A stretch of 64,000 nucleotides of DNA from Marinomonas gallaica. GTDB lineage: Bacteria; Pseudomonadota; Gammaproteobacteria; Pseudomonadales; Marinomonadaceae. Of the stretch, positions 9,478-18,021 are shown in pieces (position 1 is the first letter of the stretch; the number at the start of each line of letters is the position of its first letter). The notes below the pieces were generated by a model, which was not told the DNA's origin, searched no databases, and saw only the letters and a program-made list of their open reading frames with translations. Position numbers and translations under genes: made by a program. The stretch lies in contig NZ_LTAX01000010.1 of NCBI RefSeq assembly GCF_001639745.1, positions 1 to 64,000 of the forward strand, in the 5' to 3' direction.

Positions 9478-9909
9478 ATGTTAAGTAAGAAAGTTTTAGT
9501 AAGTGGATTACTGTTATCTGTTAGTGGCTTGACGTTTGCTAATCAGTCCTGTGATGACACGGCACTTCATGAAGACATGTCGACGTTGAAAACTGAAATG
9601 AAAAGTCTGGCTTTTGACGTGAAAAAAGACAATTACGCGTCTGCTGAAGAGCGTATCGACACGATTATCACGGTGTTGCGTGATGCTCGTGAAGAAACGC
9701 CTTATCTTTTTGAAGAAAAGGGTCTGAGTGGAGATAAGTTGGCCGCACGTCAAGCCGATTACCAATCCGTTATTGATGACACTATTGCCGCCTTCATGGC
9801 GTTAGATGGTGCGTTAGAAGCGAAAGACAGCAGTAAAGCTAAGACCATGCTGGGTGAAATCGGCAACTTGCGTAAAAAAGGTCACCGAGCATTCAAAACT
9901 GATTGCTAA
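9478..9909 (+). CDS. cytochrome b562-like periplasmic protein
   Basis: 143-aa protein with a signal peptide (MLSKKVLVSGLLLSVSGLTFA) and an all-helical mature part resembling cytochrome b562. The two axial haem ligands of b562 align: M34 (HEDMSTL, like DNMETL) and H136 (KKGHRAF, like AYHQKY). The Met-His spacing is 102 here against 95 in E. coli, consistent with a short loop insertion. Cysteines near both mature termini (C25 and C143) could form a disulfide. The family is a periplasmic four-helix electron carrier of uncertain partner. A strong Shine-Dalgarno (AGGAGAGAGAGG) precedes ATG. It appears to be its own transcription unit. Confidence 0.75.
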   Translation: MLSKKVLVSGLLLSVSGLTFANQSCDDTALHEDMSTLKTEMKSLAFDVKKDNYASAEERIDTIITVLRDAREETPYLFEEKGLSGDKLAARQADYQSVIDDTIAAFMALDGALEAKDSSKAKTMLGEIGNLRKKGHRAFKTDC

Positions 9910-9979
9910 TGAGTTTGTGTTCAGCGTGACCTAATTGAACTTGATTGCTACAATAGGTGTCTTGTTAGAGAGGTTAATT

Positions 9980-10312
9980 ATGGCTCGCGTGAAAAAGTCC
10001 CGTAGTCTGAAAGGGAAACTTGGTAAAACTGGTACCAAGGAAATGCATAAAGAGCAGAAGAAGGCTCGCAAAGCTGCGAATCCTACTCGTTTTGATGCAA
10101 AGAAAGAAAAGCAACGTAAAGAGCAAGCTAAGAAAAAGCTTGAGCGCCTTGGCCTATTGCCAGAGCCTGAGGCAGTTCAGCAAAAAGTTCGCCCGAAACG
10201 CTTCACGTTTACTCCTAAAGTGGATGAAACAGCGAAGAAGGTGGATACGAAGGTTAGCGAAGAAGATACTGTCGTTAACGATTTGCTTGATGCGTTCACT
10301 GAAGAAAACTAA
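9980..10312 (+). CDS. small basic Lys-rich protein, function unknown
   Basis: 110-aa protein. The N-terminal two thirds are very rich in Lys/Arg (MARVKKSRSLKGKLGKTG, then KEKQRKEQAKKKLERLG) and the C-terminal tail is acidic (SEEDTVVNDLLDAFTEEN). The charge pattern suggests a nucleic-acid- or ribosome-associated protein, vaguely like YihI, but I do not recognise a family. The frame is open from 9935; 9980 is chosen because AGAGAGG sits 5-8 nt upstream of this ATG. It is followed by a strong intrinsic terminator. Confidence 0.7.
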   Translation: MARVKKSRSLKGKLGKTGTKEMHKEQKKARKAANPTRFDAKKEKQRKEQAKKKLERLGLLPEPEAVQQKVRPKRFTFTPKVDETAKKVDTKVSEEDTVVNDLLDAFTEEN

Positions 10313-10322
10313 TAATAAAACT

Positions 10323-10353
10323 AAAAGGCTGCATTCCTATGCAGCCTTTTTTT
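10323..10353 (+). terminator. intrinsic terminator
   Basis: Arms AAAAGGCTGCAT and ATGCAGCCTTTT pair perfectly over 12 bp around a 4-nt loop and run into a T7 tract. It lies 10 nt after the stop of the small basic protein and just before the AraC regulator start. Confidence 0.9.
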
Positions 10354-10381
10354 GTGCTTGATATTTTTAAGGAAGCTTTGG

Positions 10382-11437
10382 ATGGAAATAAAAGCGACTG
10401 TTCCTGCACAGAGTGTTCGATATCTTCTTAATGCGGTTGAAAATCAAGGTTGTGATATTGCACCGCTGTTAAACGAAGTAGGGTTATCGCGCTCTGAAGT
10501 AGAAGAAGCGAAAGGTATCTCTGTATACCTTTATGGTTTGTTATATCAACGTATCATGCAGATGATGAACGATGAGTCGTTCGGTATATTAAGCGGTGGC
10601 CGAATGCCAAAAGGCTCATTTCGTATGATGTGTCTGTGTATTCTGCATTCAAAAAATCTTGGCCAAGCCCTTAAACGCTGCAGTGATTTTTATGAAATCT
10701 GTCGTGGTCCAACCATCAAGCCAATCGTCGTTAAAAAAGGGCGCTTCGCGAAAGTGACGTTTGCTCCGATCGAGTCACTTGAAGAGGGCGCTAATATTTC
10801 TCTAGATAAGGCGTTTGATTCCCCAGAACGTGTTCGTACCACCCTCTCAATGTGGCATCATTTTATCAGTTGGTTTATTGGTCGCCGTTTGGTATTAAAA
10901 GCGGCTTATTTTACCGCCACACGTCCAGACGACGTGGAGTATTATCAGACGCTATTCCAATCTGATGTGAAGTTCTCGCAACATGGCAATGCATTAGTAT
11001 TTCCTGCCTCTTATCTAGACATGCCTTTGGTGCAGAACGACGACAGTTTACGCAGCTTCCTCAAAACGGCACCTTATCAGCTGTTAGTAATGGTCGATAA
11101 TGACAACAGTTTGAAGTCTCGGGTGATTTCCATTTTGGGAAAAGATTTCTCACAAGAAATGCTGTCAGCCGAAGAAGTTGCATCCATGTTGAATATGAGT
11201 GTTTCAACGTTACGTCGTCGCCTGACTGACGAAGATACCTCTTTTCAGCAAATCAAAGATGAGTGCCGTAAAGAGGCGGCGATCACCTATATCAACGCAC
11301 CGCAGCTGTCGTTTAATGAAATTGCAGCATTGATGGGATTTGAGGAGCCGAGTGCTTTCTATCGCTCGTTTAAGAAGTGGACGGGCATGACACCAGGTGA
11401 ATATCGTAAACATGCCGATTATCAAACACTGAATTAA
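10382..11437 (+). CDS. AraC-family transcriptional regulator (Arabinose_bd N-terminal type)
   Basis: About 351 aa. The N-terminal half has the OruR/ArgR-like effector region seen in regulators starting ATVPAQSVRYLLNAVENQG. The C-terminal ~100 residues form the double helix-turn-helix of AraC proteins (SAEEVASMLNMSVSTLRRRL, then FNEIAALMGFEEPSAFYRSF-KKWTG-TPGEYR). The frame is open from a TTG at 10352; ATG 10382 is preferred because AAGGA lies 8-9 nt upstream and the family N-terminus starts here. The next gene on the same strand is an acyl-CoA dehydrogenase 107 nt downstream, a plausible target. Confidence 0.9.
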   Translation: MEIKATVPAQSVRYLLNAVENQGCDIAPLLNEVGLSRSEVEEAKGISVYLYGLLYQRIMQMMNDESFGILSGGRMPKGSFRMMCLCILHSKNLGQALKRCSDFYEICRGPTIKPIVVKKGRFAKVTFAPIESLEEGANISLDKAFDSPERVRTTLSMWHHFISWFIGRRLVLKAAYFTATRPDDVEYYQTLFQSDVKFSQHGNALVFPASYLDMPLVQNDDSLRSFLKTAPYQLLVMVDNDNSLKSRVISILGKDFSQEMLSAEEVASMLNMSVSTLRRRLTDEDTSFQQIKDECRKEAAITYINAPQLSFNEIAALMGFEEPSAFYRSFKKWTGMTPGEYRKHADYQTLN

Positions 11438-11544
11438 CCCGTGTTGCCTGTGAGCCTATTTGTCAGCAAATTAGCAACCATTTGCCATTGTTGAATAGGC
11501 TCTAATTATCCACTCTTAAAAATAAAAATATGAGGAGTCGATCA

Positions 11545-13248
11545 ATGAGTGGTTACCGCTATCCAGCCCAAGAAGTACAGTTTTGCTTAGAGCATATTGC
11601 AGGCATTGAGCGACTGGAACCGCATTTCCCAAACTATGGCGCCGACCTTCTTGAGCCTATTTTATCCGAGGCCGCTAAGTTTTCTGAACAGATCGTTGCG
11701 CCGAGTAATCGATTAGGTGACGTAACACCTCCTAAAATGGTGGAGCGTTGCGTTCAAGAAACGCCAGAATTCAAAGCGGTATACGAAGCCCTCCAAGACG
11801 CAGCATGGACAACACTGAGTGCCCCAGAGCAATACGGTGGACAAGAACTTCCGCGCGCACTAGAAGTCGCCTTCAACGAAGGTATTCAGTCTTCTAATTT
11901 ATCTTTTTCGTTGTGTCCGCTGCTGACTCAGGGGGCTGTTGACGCGATTGATACCCACGCGAGCGATGAATTAAAAAACACTTACTTGCCAAACATGATA
12001 TCTGGTAAATGGACCGGCACCATGAACTTAACTGAGCCAGGTGCGGGCAGTGATTTGGCAGCCATTAAAACCAAAGCGGTTCGTGATGGCGAGCAATATC
12101 GAATTTACGGACAAAAAATCTACATCACTTGGGGAGACCACTTGATGAGTGAAAACATCATTCATTTGGTGTTGGCTCGTCTACCGGATGCACCTGAGGG
12201 TGTGCGGGGAATTTCGTTATTCTTAGTACCTAAATATCTGTTGGACGACAACGGTCATCCAGGTCGCCGCAACGACGTATACCCCTTATCGATCGAGCAC
12301 AAAATGGGCATTCATGGATCACCAACCTGTGTGATGCAGTTTGGCGAAAGCGAAGGCGCCATTGGTTACCTTGTCGGCCAAGAGAATAAAGGCCTTGCCG
12401 CCATGTTTACGATGATGAATAACGCGCGCCAGAGTGTGGGATTACAAGGCTTAGCCGTAGCAGAAGCGGCCTATCAAATGGCTTTGTATTATTCCTTTGA
12501 TCGTGTTCAAGGTGCAGCAAAAGGTTCGAAAGAAAAAGTTGCTATTGCTGAGCATGGCGATGTGAAACGTATGTTGTGGCAAATGGCGAGTACCTTATCG
12601 GCGATGCGAGCCTTGATGTACACCGCCTCAGTGGAAAGCGATTTATCTGACCAAAATGGACAGCATTTGGCTCGAACGGAACTCTATACCCCGATCGTTA
12701 AAGGCTGGCTGACAGAAATGGCGCAAGAGATCGTTTCGCTGGCGGTGCAGGTGCATGGCGGCATGGGTTACATTGAGGAAACTGGCGTGGCTCAGCTCTT
12801 TCGAGATGCGCGAATCTTGCCTATCTATGAAGGAACCAATGGTATTCAGGCGTTAGACCTTGTGGGAAGGAAACTTCAGGGAGACCAAGGGGCTGCATTA
12901 ACGGCTTTAATCGAAGACATTCGTACCGACGTGAGTCATTTTAGTGGAACGGCGCATTCAGATACTCTTGCTGACTATGTGAACCTTATCGAGCAATCGA
13001 AAGCGATGTTGTTAAGCAATGAGGTTGAATCAAGCGAAGCGGCATACGACTTCATGATGCTCTCTGGTTTTACCATTGGTGGCTGGTTGCTGCTGAAAGG
13101 CAATCAAAGTGATCAAGCAAGCGCCGCTTGGCAAGCCAAAACCGAATTTTACTTTAAACATGTCATTGGTCGTGGGCGATACTATTTTGATTCGCTTAAA
13201 CAATTTGGACCTAGTGAGCCGATACCTTCTGCAGAACTGCTGAAGTAA
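11545..13248 (+). CDS. acyl-CoA dehydrogenase with C-terminal Acyl-CoA_dh_C domain (DmdC-like)
   Basis: 567-aa flavoprotein, longer than ordinary acyl-CoA dehydrogenases because of an extra C-terminal domain. This is the architecture of 3-methylmercaptopropionyl-CoA dehydrogenase (DmdC) and related enzymes. Visible motifs are MNLTEPGAGSDLAAIKTKA (FAD/substrate region), the HGGMGYIEETGVAQLFRDAR block and IYEGTNGIQALDLVGRKL, where the Glu is the likely catalytic base. The annotated frame opens at 11530, but that ATG lies inside the Shine-Dalgarno (TGAGGAG), so 11545 is the start. The substrate cannot be decided here: DMSP-derived methylmercaptopropionyl-CoA is possible in a marine bacterium, medium or long fatty acyl-CoA equally so. 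Confidence 0.88.
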   Translation: MSGYRYPAQEVQFCLEHIAGIERLEPHFPNYGADLLEPILSEAAKFSEQIVAPSNRLGDVTPPKMVERCVQETPEFKAVYEALQDAAWTTLSAPEQYGGQELPRALEVAFNEGIQSSNLSFSLCPLLTQGAVDAIDTHASDELKNTYLPNMISGKWTGTMNLTEPGAGSDLAAIKTKAVRDGEQYRIYGQKIYITWGDHLMSENIIHLVLARLPDAPEGVRGISLFLVPKYLLDDNGHPGRRNDVYPLSIEHKMGIHGSPTCVMQFGESEGAIGYLVGQENKGLAAMFTMMNNARQSVGLQGLAVAEAAYQMALYYSFDRVQGAAKGSKEKVAIAEHGDVKRMLWQMASTLSAMRALMYTASVESDLSDQNGQHLARTELYTPIVKGWLTEMAQEIVSLAVQVHGGMGYIEETGVAQLFRDARILPIYEGTNGIQALDLVGRKLQGDQGAALTALIEDIRTDVSHFSGTAHSDTLADYVNLIEQSKAMLLSNEVESSEAAYDFMMLSGFTIGGWLLLKGNQSDQASAAWQAKTEFYFKHVIGRGRYYFDSLKQFGPSEPIPSAELLK

Positions 13249-13406
13249 TAATAATCGTAAATAATATATTTATATTACGTTACTGTGCGGGCAGTGATTG
13301 CCCGCTATAACTGAAAATAATGATATTTTATAAAAACCATCACTTTCCCTATAGCCAAACAAACGCTGAGTCCGCAATAATAGAACTCTTAGTTAAGGAG
13401 TTCTCA

Positions 13407-13856
13407 ATGCAAATATGGGTGGACGCCGACGCGTGTCCTAATGCAATCAAGCCAATTCTTTTTAAAGCGGCTGAACGCTGTGAAGTGCTTTGTACTTTTG
13501 TTGCGAATATGGCTGTCGCCTTACCACCGAGTAAATGGCTGGTGCGAAAAGTTGTGCCAAGTGGTTTTGATGAAGCCGATACCTACATCGAAGAAAATGT
13601 TTCCCCTGGTGATGTCGTTATTACCTCCGATATCCCGCTTGCCTCTGACTGTATTGCCCGTGGTGCGTTAGTGTTAACGTCCAAAGGTGAGCAGTACACC
13701 ACTGATAACATCAAACAAAAGCTTGGTATGCGTGACTTTATGGATCAAATGCGTTCTAGCGGGTTTGATACCGGCGGCGCTGCGCCGTTTGGCGATAAAG
13801 ATAAAGCAGCCTTTGCCAATGCGCTGGATCGACTGCTAGCGAAACGCGTACACTAA
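13407..13856 (+). CDS. YaiI/YqxD family protein (DUF188, UPF0178)
   Basis: 149-aa protein of the PIN-like DUF188 family. Conserved blocks are MQIWVDADACPNAIKPILFKAA at the start, DVVITSDIPLA in the middle, and RGALVLTSKGEQYT followed by MRDFMDQMRSSGFDTGG. Family function is not established; the acidic residues (DADACP, TSDIPLA) suggest a metal-dependent nuclease fold. The frame extends upstream to 13320, but AAGGAG sits ideally before the ATG at 13407 and the family always starts MxIWVDADACP. Confidence 0.93.
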   Translation: MQIWVDADACPNAIKPILFKAAERCEVLCTFVANMAVALPPSKWLVRKVVPSGFDEADTYIEENVSPGDVVITSDIPLASDCIARGALVLTSKGEQYTTDNIKQKLGMRDFMDQMRSSGFDTGGAAPFGDKDKAAFANALDRLLAKRVH

Positions 13857-13911
13857 ATCATTCCTCTGTTGAGGAGTGATTTGCTAAGCAACTCCAATGC
13901 TTAGCAAATCA
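13855..13911 (+). promoter_or_regulatory. two overlapping, mutually exclusive hairpins before ndh
   Basis: Segment 13855-13866 pairs with 13871-13882 (12 bp with one G-T). Segment 13877-13890 (TGATTTGCTAAGCA) pairs perfectly with 13898-13911 (14 bp). The two stems share 13877-13882 and cannot both form fully. No T run follows either stem. The second stem ends 20 nt before the ndh ATG. Confidence 0.5.
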
Positions 13912-13931
13912 TTCACAGTTTGGGGTTTAAT

Positions 13932-15221
13932 ATGAAAAAAATTGTAGTATTAGGTGGTGGTGCAGGGGGCTTAGAACTTGCAACCCGTTTAGGTCATAGC
14001 CTAGGCAAGCGTAAGCATGCTCAAATCACCTTAATTGACCGTTCTCAGACGCATATTTGGAAACCGCTGTTGCATGAAGTGGCCACCGGATCCATTGATA
14101 TCAACACTGATGGTCTTAACTATCGTGCTCACTCAACGAAACACCACTACACATTTAAGCTGGGCACCGCCTATGAAATTGACGCCATTAACAAGACGAT
14201 TAGCCTTACTTCTATAAGCGATGATAAAGGCCACGAAGTCTTACCTGCTCGAAAAGTTGATTATGATATTTTAGTGTTGGCTGTAGGCAGTGTTAGCAAT
14301 GATTTTGGCACGCCTGGGGTAGCAGAACACTGTTATTTTCTAGACTCTCATCGCCAAGCGGAACGCTTTCAACAAGCGCTTTTAACGCAGTTCTTGCGAA
14401 TTCATCAACTTCCTGGAGATCAAAAATTAAATATCTCTATCGTAGGAGGTGGTGCAACTGGCGTAGAGTTATCTGCTGAGCTTTTCCATGTGGCAGAGCT
14501 GCTTAAATCGTATGGCATGGAAGAAATCACTTCTGAAAAGGTAAACGTGGAGCTCATTGAGGCAGGGGCTCGTATTCTTCCGGCGCTCCCTGAACGTATC
14601 GCTAACAACGCTAAGAAGGAGCTGGAGCAACTTGGTGTAAATGTCCTCGAAGATACCTGTATTACTGAGGCAAGTTACGAAGGCTTGATGACAAAAAAAG
14701 GCGAGCTTCACAAAGCAGATTTAATGATTTGGGCAGCTGGTGTAAAAGCGCCGAAATTTCTCAGCGAAATTGAAGGCCTTGAAACCACTCGTAACAATCA
14801 AGTGTTGGTAAAAGGTACGCTGCAAAGCACGAGTTATGATGATCTGTATGTGATTGGTGACTGCTGCGCCTGCAAGCAAGCCAATGGTTCATTCGTGCCA
14901 CCGCGTGCTCAATCTGCTCATCAAATGGCGGCTTTAGTACACGATAATATTGTGGCCGAGTTCAAAGGGCAGCCTCTACAAGAATACGAATATAAAGACT
15001 ATGGCTCATTGGTCAACCTCAGCAAATACAGCACAGTTGGCAGCTTAATGGGCAATCTGATGAAAGGGTCTATGTTTATAGAAGGCCGTTTGGCTCGTTT
15101 CGTATACGTATCCCTCTATCGCTTGCACTTAATTGCCATCCACGGCTGGTTTAAAGCGATGATTATTATGGCTGCGCAACGCGTTGGCAAAGTTGTTAAG
15201 CCAAAACTTAAGCTTCATTAG
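13932..15221 (+). CDS. ndh: type II NADH:quinone oxidoreductase
   Basis: Single-subunit, non-proton-pumping NADH dehydrogenase on the inner face of the membrane. Two dinucleotide folds are visible: FAD-binding VVLGGGAGGLELA at the N-terminus and NADH-binding ISIVGGGATGVELSAEL in the middle. Also present are LYVIGDCCACKQANG and PPRAQSAHQMA, the signature near the quinone site. The C-terminus (SLYRLHLIAIHGWFKAMII) is the membrane anchor helix. Length is 429 aa. The frame opens at a TTG at 13920; the ATG at 13932 is the natural start of the GGGAGG fold. A strong terminator follows. Confidence 0.95.
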   Translation: MKKIVVLGGGAGGLELATRLGHSLGKRKHAQITLIDRSQTHIWKPLLHEVATGSIDINTDGLNYRAHSTKHHYTFKLGTAYEIDAINKTISLTSISDDKGHEVLPARKVDYDILVLAVGSVSNDFGTPGVAEHCYFLDSHRQAERFQQALLTQFLRIHQLPGDQKLNISIVGGGATGVELSAELFHVAELLKSYGMEEITSEKVNVELIEAGARILPALPERIANNAKKELEQLGVNVLEDTCITEASYEGLMTKKGELHKADLMIWAAGVKAPKFLSEIEGLETTRNNQVLVKGTLQSTSYDDLYVIGDCCACKQANGSFVPPRAQSAHQMAALVHDNIVAEFKGQPLQEYEYKDYGSLVNLSKYSTVGSLMGNLMKGSMFIEGRLARFVYVSLYRLHLIAIHGWFKAMIIMAAQRVGKVVKPKLKLH

Positions 15222-15248
15222 GCGCTAACGTTATAAGGCAGTCGGATT

Positions 15249-15285
15249 AAAAAAGGGGTTACTTCAATGAAGTTTCCCCTTTTTT
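15249..15285 (+). terminator. intrinsic terminator after ndh
   Basis: AAAAAAGGGG-T-TACTTC and its complement (GAAGT-T-T-CCCCTTTTTT) form a long stem with an ATGA-type loop and end in T6. The symmetric A and T tracts could let it serve both the ndh and the convergent glucosidase transcripts. Confidence 0.88.
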
Positions 15286-15302
15286 GTGCCTATTTTATGA
15301 TA

Positions 15303-15320
15303 ACTGTATATTTAAACAGT
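15303..15320. promoter_or_regulatory. orphan LexA-type SOS box
   Basis: The core CTGTATATTTAAACAG (15304-15319) fits the gammaproteobacterial LexA consensus CTGT-N8-ACAG and resembles the E. coli umuDC box. It lies in the 104-bp convergent gap between ndh and the glucosidase gene, so no annotated gene starts from it. Confidence 0.5.
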
Positions 15321-15325
15321 ATTGT

Positions 15326-16966
15326 TTACATGACGGTTTTAGTGATTTTTCCAAGGTAAACGGAATTAGATGGCAATATAAGCTTGCTGTTCTCATATTG
15401 ACCAACTCTCAATCCCTCAGGCATAACGATATCTGTGACCTCATAACTTAAAGGGGAAGTGAAGTGCCCCTGATCGCCTACGTTAATGCCGACAAGAAGC
15501 ATTTCTTCATCATGGGTACGGGTGAAGACCAAGATATCCTGATCGCTAAACAAGAACTCGATATCACCAGAGATCAGCGCCGGGTGGTGCTTTCTAAAAT
15601 GTAAAAAGTCCCGATACGCGTGCAGAACAGAATGTCGATCACCCTGTTGTTCTGAAACGGCTAAAGGTAGGTGTAGGTCGCTGATCGGCAACCAAGGAGA
15701 ATGATTGCTCGAAAACCCTCCAGTCGGTTGCTTTTCCCATGGCATCGGTGTTCGACAGCCATCTCGGCCTTTAAATTCTGGCCAAAAATTGATGCCAAAT
15801 GGATCTACTAATTGATCGAATTCAAGCTGCGCTTCAGGTAGACCCAGCTCTTCTCCTTGGTACAGACACACACTACCGCGAAGCGACAATAGCATGGCCA
15901 TATACACTTTGCTTTTTGCAGCACAGGCTTTGCCTTGGTTCCAGCGCGACGCCACACGCTCGACATCGTGGTTACTCATAGACCAGCAAGGCCAACCGCT
16001 TTCAAGCCCTTCCTCGATGGTCGTCATAGTGTTATGAATATGGGTCATGCTGCTGTCATGCGTGAGTAAATCAAACGAATAGCACATGTGCAGCTTGTTG
16101 TTACCTTGTGTGTATTCAGCCATGGTTTTCAATGAAAAATCACAGCCTACTTCGCCAACCGTTGTTATGCCTGTGTATTCATCCAGTAGTGCTCGCAGCC
16201 GCTCTAAAAAGGCAATGTTTTCGGGGCGTGATTTATCGTACAGGTGCAATTGGTAGCCATAAGGATTGTCCAAACTGACGCCAATACTGCCTTCGACAAC
16301 CTCTTGTTTTGGCGGATTATCGCGCAGTTCAAGATCATGGAAGAAATAATTCGCCGTGTCTAAGCGGAAGCCGTCGACACCTCGATCTAACCAAAAGCGT
16401 ACGCTGTCGAGTAACGCGTCTACAACCTGCGGGTTATGGAAATTTAGATCGGGCTGGCTGTTTAAGAAATTATGCAGATAATACTGTCGACGACGGCTGT
16501 CCCAATGCCAAGCGGGGCCACCGAAAACCGACAACCAGTTATTGGGAGCGGTGCCATCGGGTTTAGCATCGACCCAGACATACCAGTCTGACTTATCGTT
16601 GTCACGGCTAGAACGTGACTCTTTAAACCAAGGGTGTTGATCCGATGTGTGATTGAGTACTTGATCAATGATGACTTTAATATTGTGTTGGTGTGCTTTC
16701 GTAATGAGTTCATCAAAATCTGCTAGCTCACCAAAGATTGGGTCCACGTCGCAATAATTAGAAACGTCATAACCAAAGTCTTTCATGGGGGATGTGAAAA
16801 AAGGGGATAACCAAATGGCATCGACACCGAGGGATGCAATGTAGGCCATTTTTTGCGTGATGCCTTTTAGATCACCGATACCATCGCCATTTGAATCCAT
16901 AAAACTACGCGGATAAATTTGATAAATTACGGCACCGCGCCACCAATCCGTCGTTTCTTTGCTCAT
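15326..16966 (-). CDS. GH13 alpha-glucosidase
   Basis: 546-aa alpha-amylase-family enzyme, most like alpha-glucosidases or oligo-1,6-glucosidases that hydrolyse short alpha-glucosides. All GH13 regions are visible: VIDQVLNHTSDQHPW (I), GFRLDTANYFF with the nucleophile Asp (II), TTVGEVGCD with the acid/base Glu (III) and SNHDVERVA (IV). There is no signal peptide, so it is cytoplasmic and needs imported oligosaccharides; no transporter is adjacent. The frame extends eight codons upstream of 16966, but TTAAGGAGT lies 6-8 nt before ATG 16966. It is convergent with ndh. Confidence 0.92.
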   Translation of the reverse strand: MSKETTDWWRGAVIYQIYPRSFMDSNGDGIGDLKGITQKMAYIASLGVDAIWLSPFFTSPMKDFGYDVSNYCDVDPIFGELADFDELITKAHQHNIKVIIDQVLNHTSDQHPWFKESRSSRDNDKSDWYVWVDAKPDGTAPNNWLSVFGGPAWHWDSRRRQYYLHNFLNSQPDLNFHNPQVVDALLDSVRFWLDRGVDGFRLDTANYFFHDLELRDNPPKQEVVEGSIGVSLDNPYGYQLHLYDKSRPENIAFLERLRALLDEYTGITTVGEVGCDFSLKTMAEYTQGNNKLHMCYSFDLLTHDSSMTHIHNTMTTIEEGLESGWPCWSMSNHDVERVASRWNQGKACAAKSKVYMAMLLSLRGSVCLYQGEELGLPEAQLEFDQLVDPFGINFWPEFKGRDGCRTPMPWEKQPTGGFSSNHSPWLPISDLHLPLAVSEQQGDRHSVLHAYRDFLHFRKHHPALISGDIEFLFSDQDILVFTRTHDEEMLLVGINVGDQGHFTSPLSYEVTDIVMPEGLRVGQYENSKLILPSNSVYLGKITKTVM

Positions 16967-17046
16967 CGCATACTCCTTAAAAACCGACATCTATATGTTT
17001 ACCCTAGCACTAAATGTCACTAAAGCGTGTGAATTTTGATTAAGGA

Positions 17047-17928
17047 TTAGGAATTCATTGATTGCGTTTGTAACAACTCAATAAATGCTGAGGCGGCACG
17101 ACTTAACGTGCGTTGCTTATGATGAATCACACCCAATTTACGCTCTACGTTTAAGTCGGGTAGGTTCACCACGGCTAATTGATCGTTGACCACCGTCGAT
17201 GGAATTAATGACCAGCCCCAGCCAATACTGACCAACATCGCTAAGGTATCAAGGTTGTTGGTGTTCATTTTGACCTGTGGACGAACGTTATTCACGGCAA
17301 ACACTTTCTCGGCGATCTGGCGGGTAAAGGTGTTTTCGTGTGGCAAGACACATGGGTACTTGGAAAGTTCGATCACATCCACGTCGTCTAATTGAGCCAG
17401 CGGGTGATCAAGACTCACGACACACTGTAAAGGGTCCGACCAAATGGGAATGGCATTAAGCATGTTTTCAGACTGAGAGGACAGGGTAATGATGCCAATT
17501 TCCGCTTCGCCTTTGATAATTTGACGGTGCGCATCTTCTGACTGAGTAAAGTCGATCTTTATTTCCGCTTGCGGAAATTCTAGCTGAAATCGTTTGAGGG
17601 TCTTGGGCAAACGGTGTAACCCAATATGATGGCTAGTAGCAATGTTCAGCTCACCAGAAACATCGTCCATTTGTAACGTCATGCTACGTTTAATATCATT
17701 TAAATCATTGGCGAGGCGCTTAGCTTTGGGTAACAGTCGCGTTCCGGCCTCGGTTAAATGTATTTGACGGCCAATACGGTCAAATAATTTCACATTTAAA
17801 TTCGACTCTAGTGCGGCGATGCGTTTGCTGACCGCTGGCTGGGTGATAAACAGCGCATCGGCGGCATCCGAAAAAGAATGCGTTTCCGCCACTTTAATAA
17901 ACGTTAACAGCTCTTGTATGTCCATCAT
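17047..17928 (-). CDS. LysR-family regulator, divergent from leuCDB
   Basis: 293-aa LysR protein. The N-terminal winged helix-turn-helix is clear (LLTFIKVAETHSFSDAADAL, TQPAVSKRIAALESNLNVKL), followed by a periplasmic-binding-fold effector domain. It is transcribed away from leuC with 93 bp between the starts, the usual arrangement for a regulator of the leucine operon, so leuCDB control by an isopropylmalate-type effector is a reasonable guess. Two adjacent ATG codons (17928 and 17925) could start it; neither has a well-spaced ribosome site. A short dyad GTAC-ACGCA-GTAC lies in the shared intergenic region near 17976-17988. Confidence 0.9.
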   Translation of the reverse strand: MMDIQELLTFIKVAETHSFSDAADALFITQPAVSKRIAALESNLNVKLFDRIGRQIHLTEAGTRLLPKAKRLANDLNDIKRSMTLQMDDVSGELNIATSHHIGLHRLPKTLKRFQLEFPQAEIKIDFTQSEDAHRQIIKGEAEIGIITLSSQSENMLNAIPIWSDPLQCVVSLDHPLAQLDDVDVIELSKYPCVLPHENTFTRQIAEKVFAVNNVRPQVKMNTNNLDTLAMLVSIGWGWSLIPSTVVNDQLAVVNLPDLNVERKLGVIHHKQRTLSRAASAFIELLQTQSMNS

Positions 17929-18021
17929 TCCAAATACTTATCCAAAACATGAAAAATATGAATTGGAGTAATTTAAGTACACGCAGTACTATAACGCAAT
18001 GCTTAAGTAGGAGAGAAAGCA

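Noticed and set aside
11530-11544. Upstream ATG of the acyl-CoA dehydrogenase
   Set aside because: This ATG forms part of the Shine-Dalgarno TGAGGAG of the true start at 11545.
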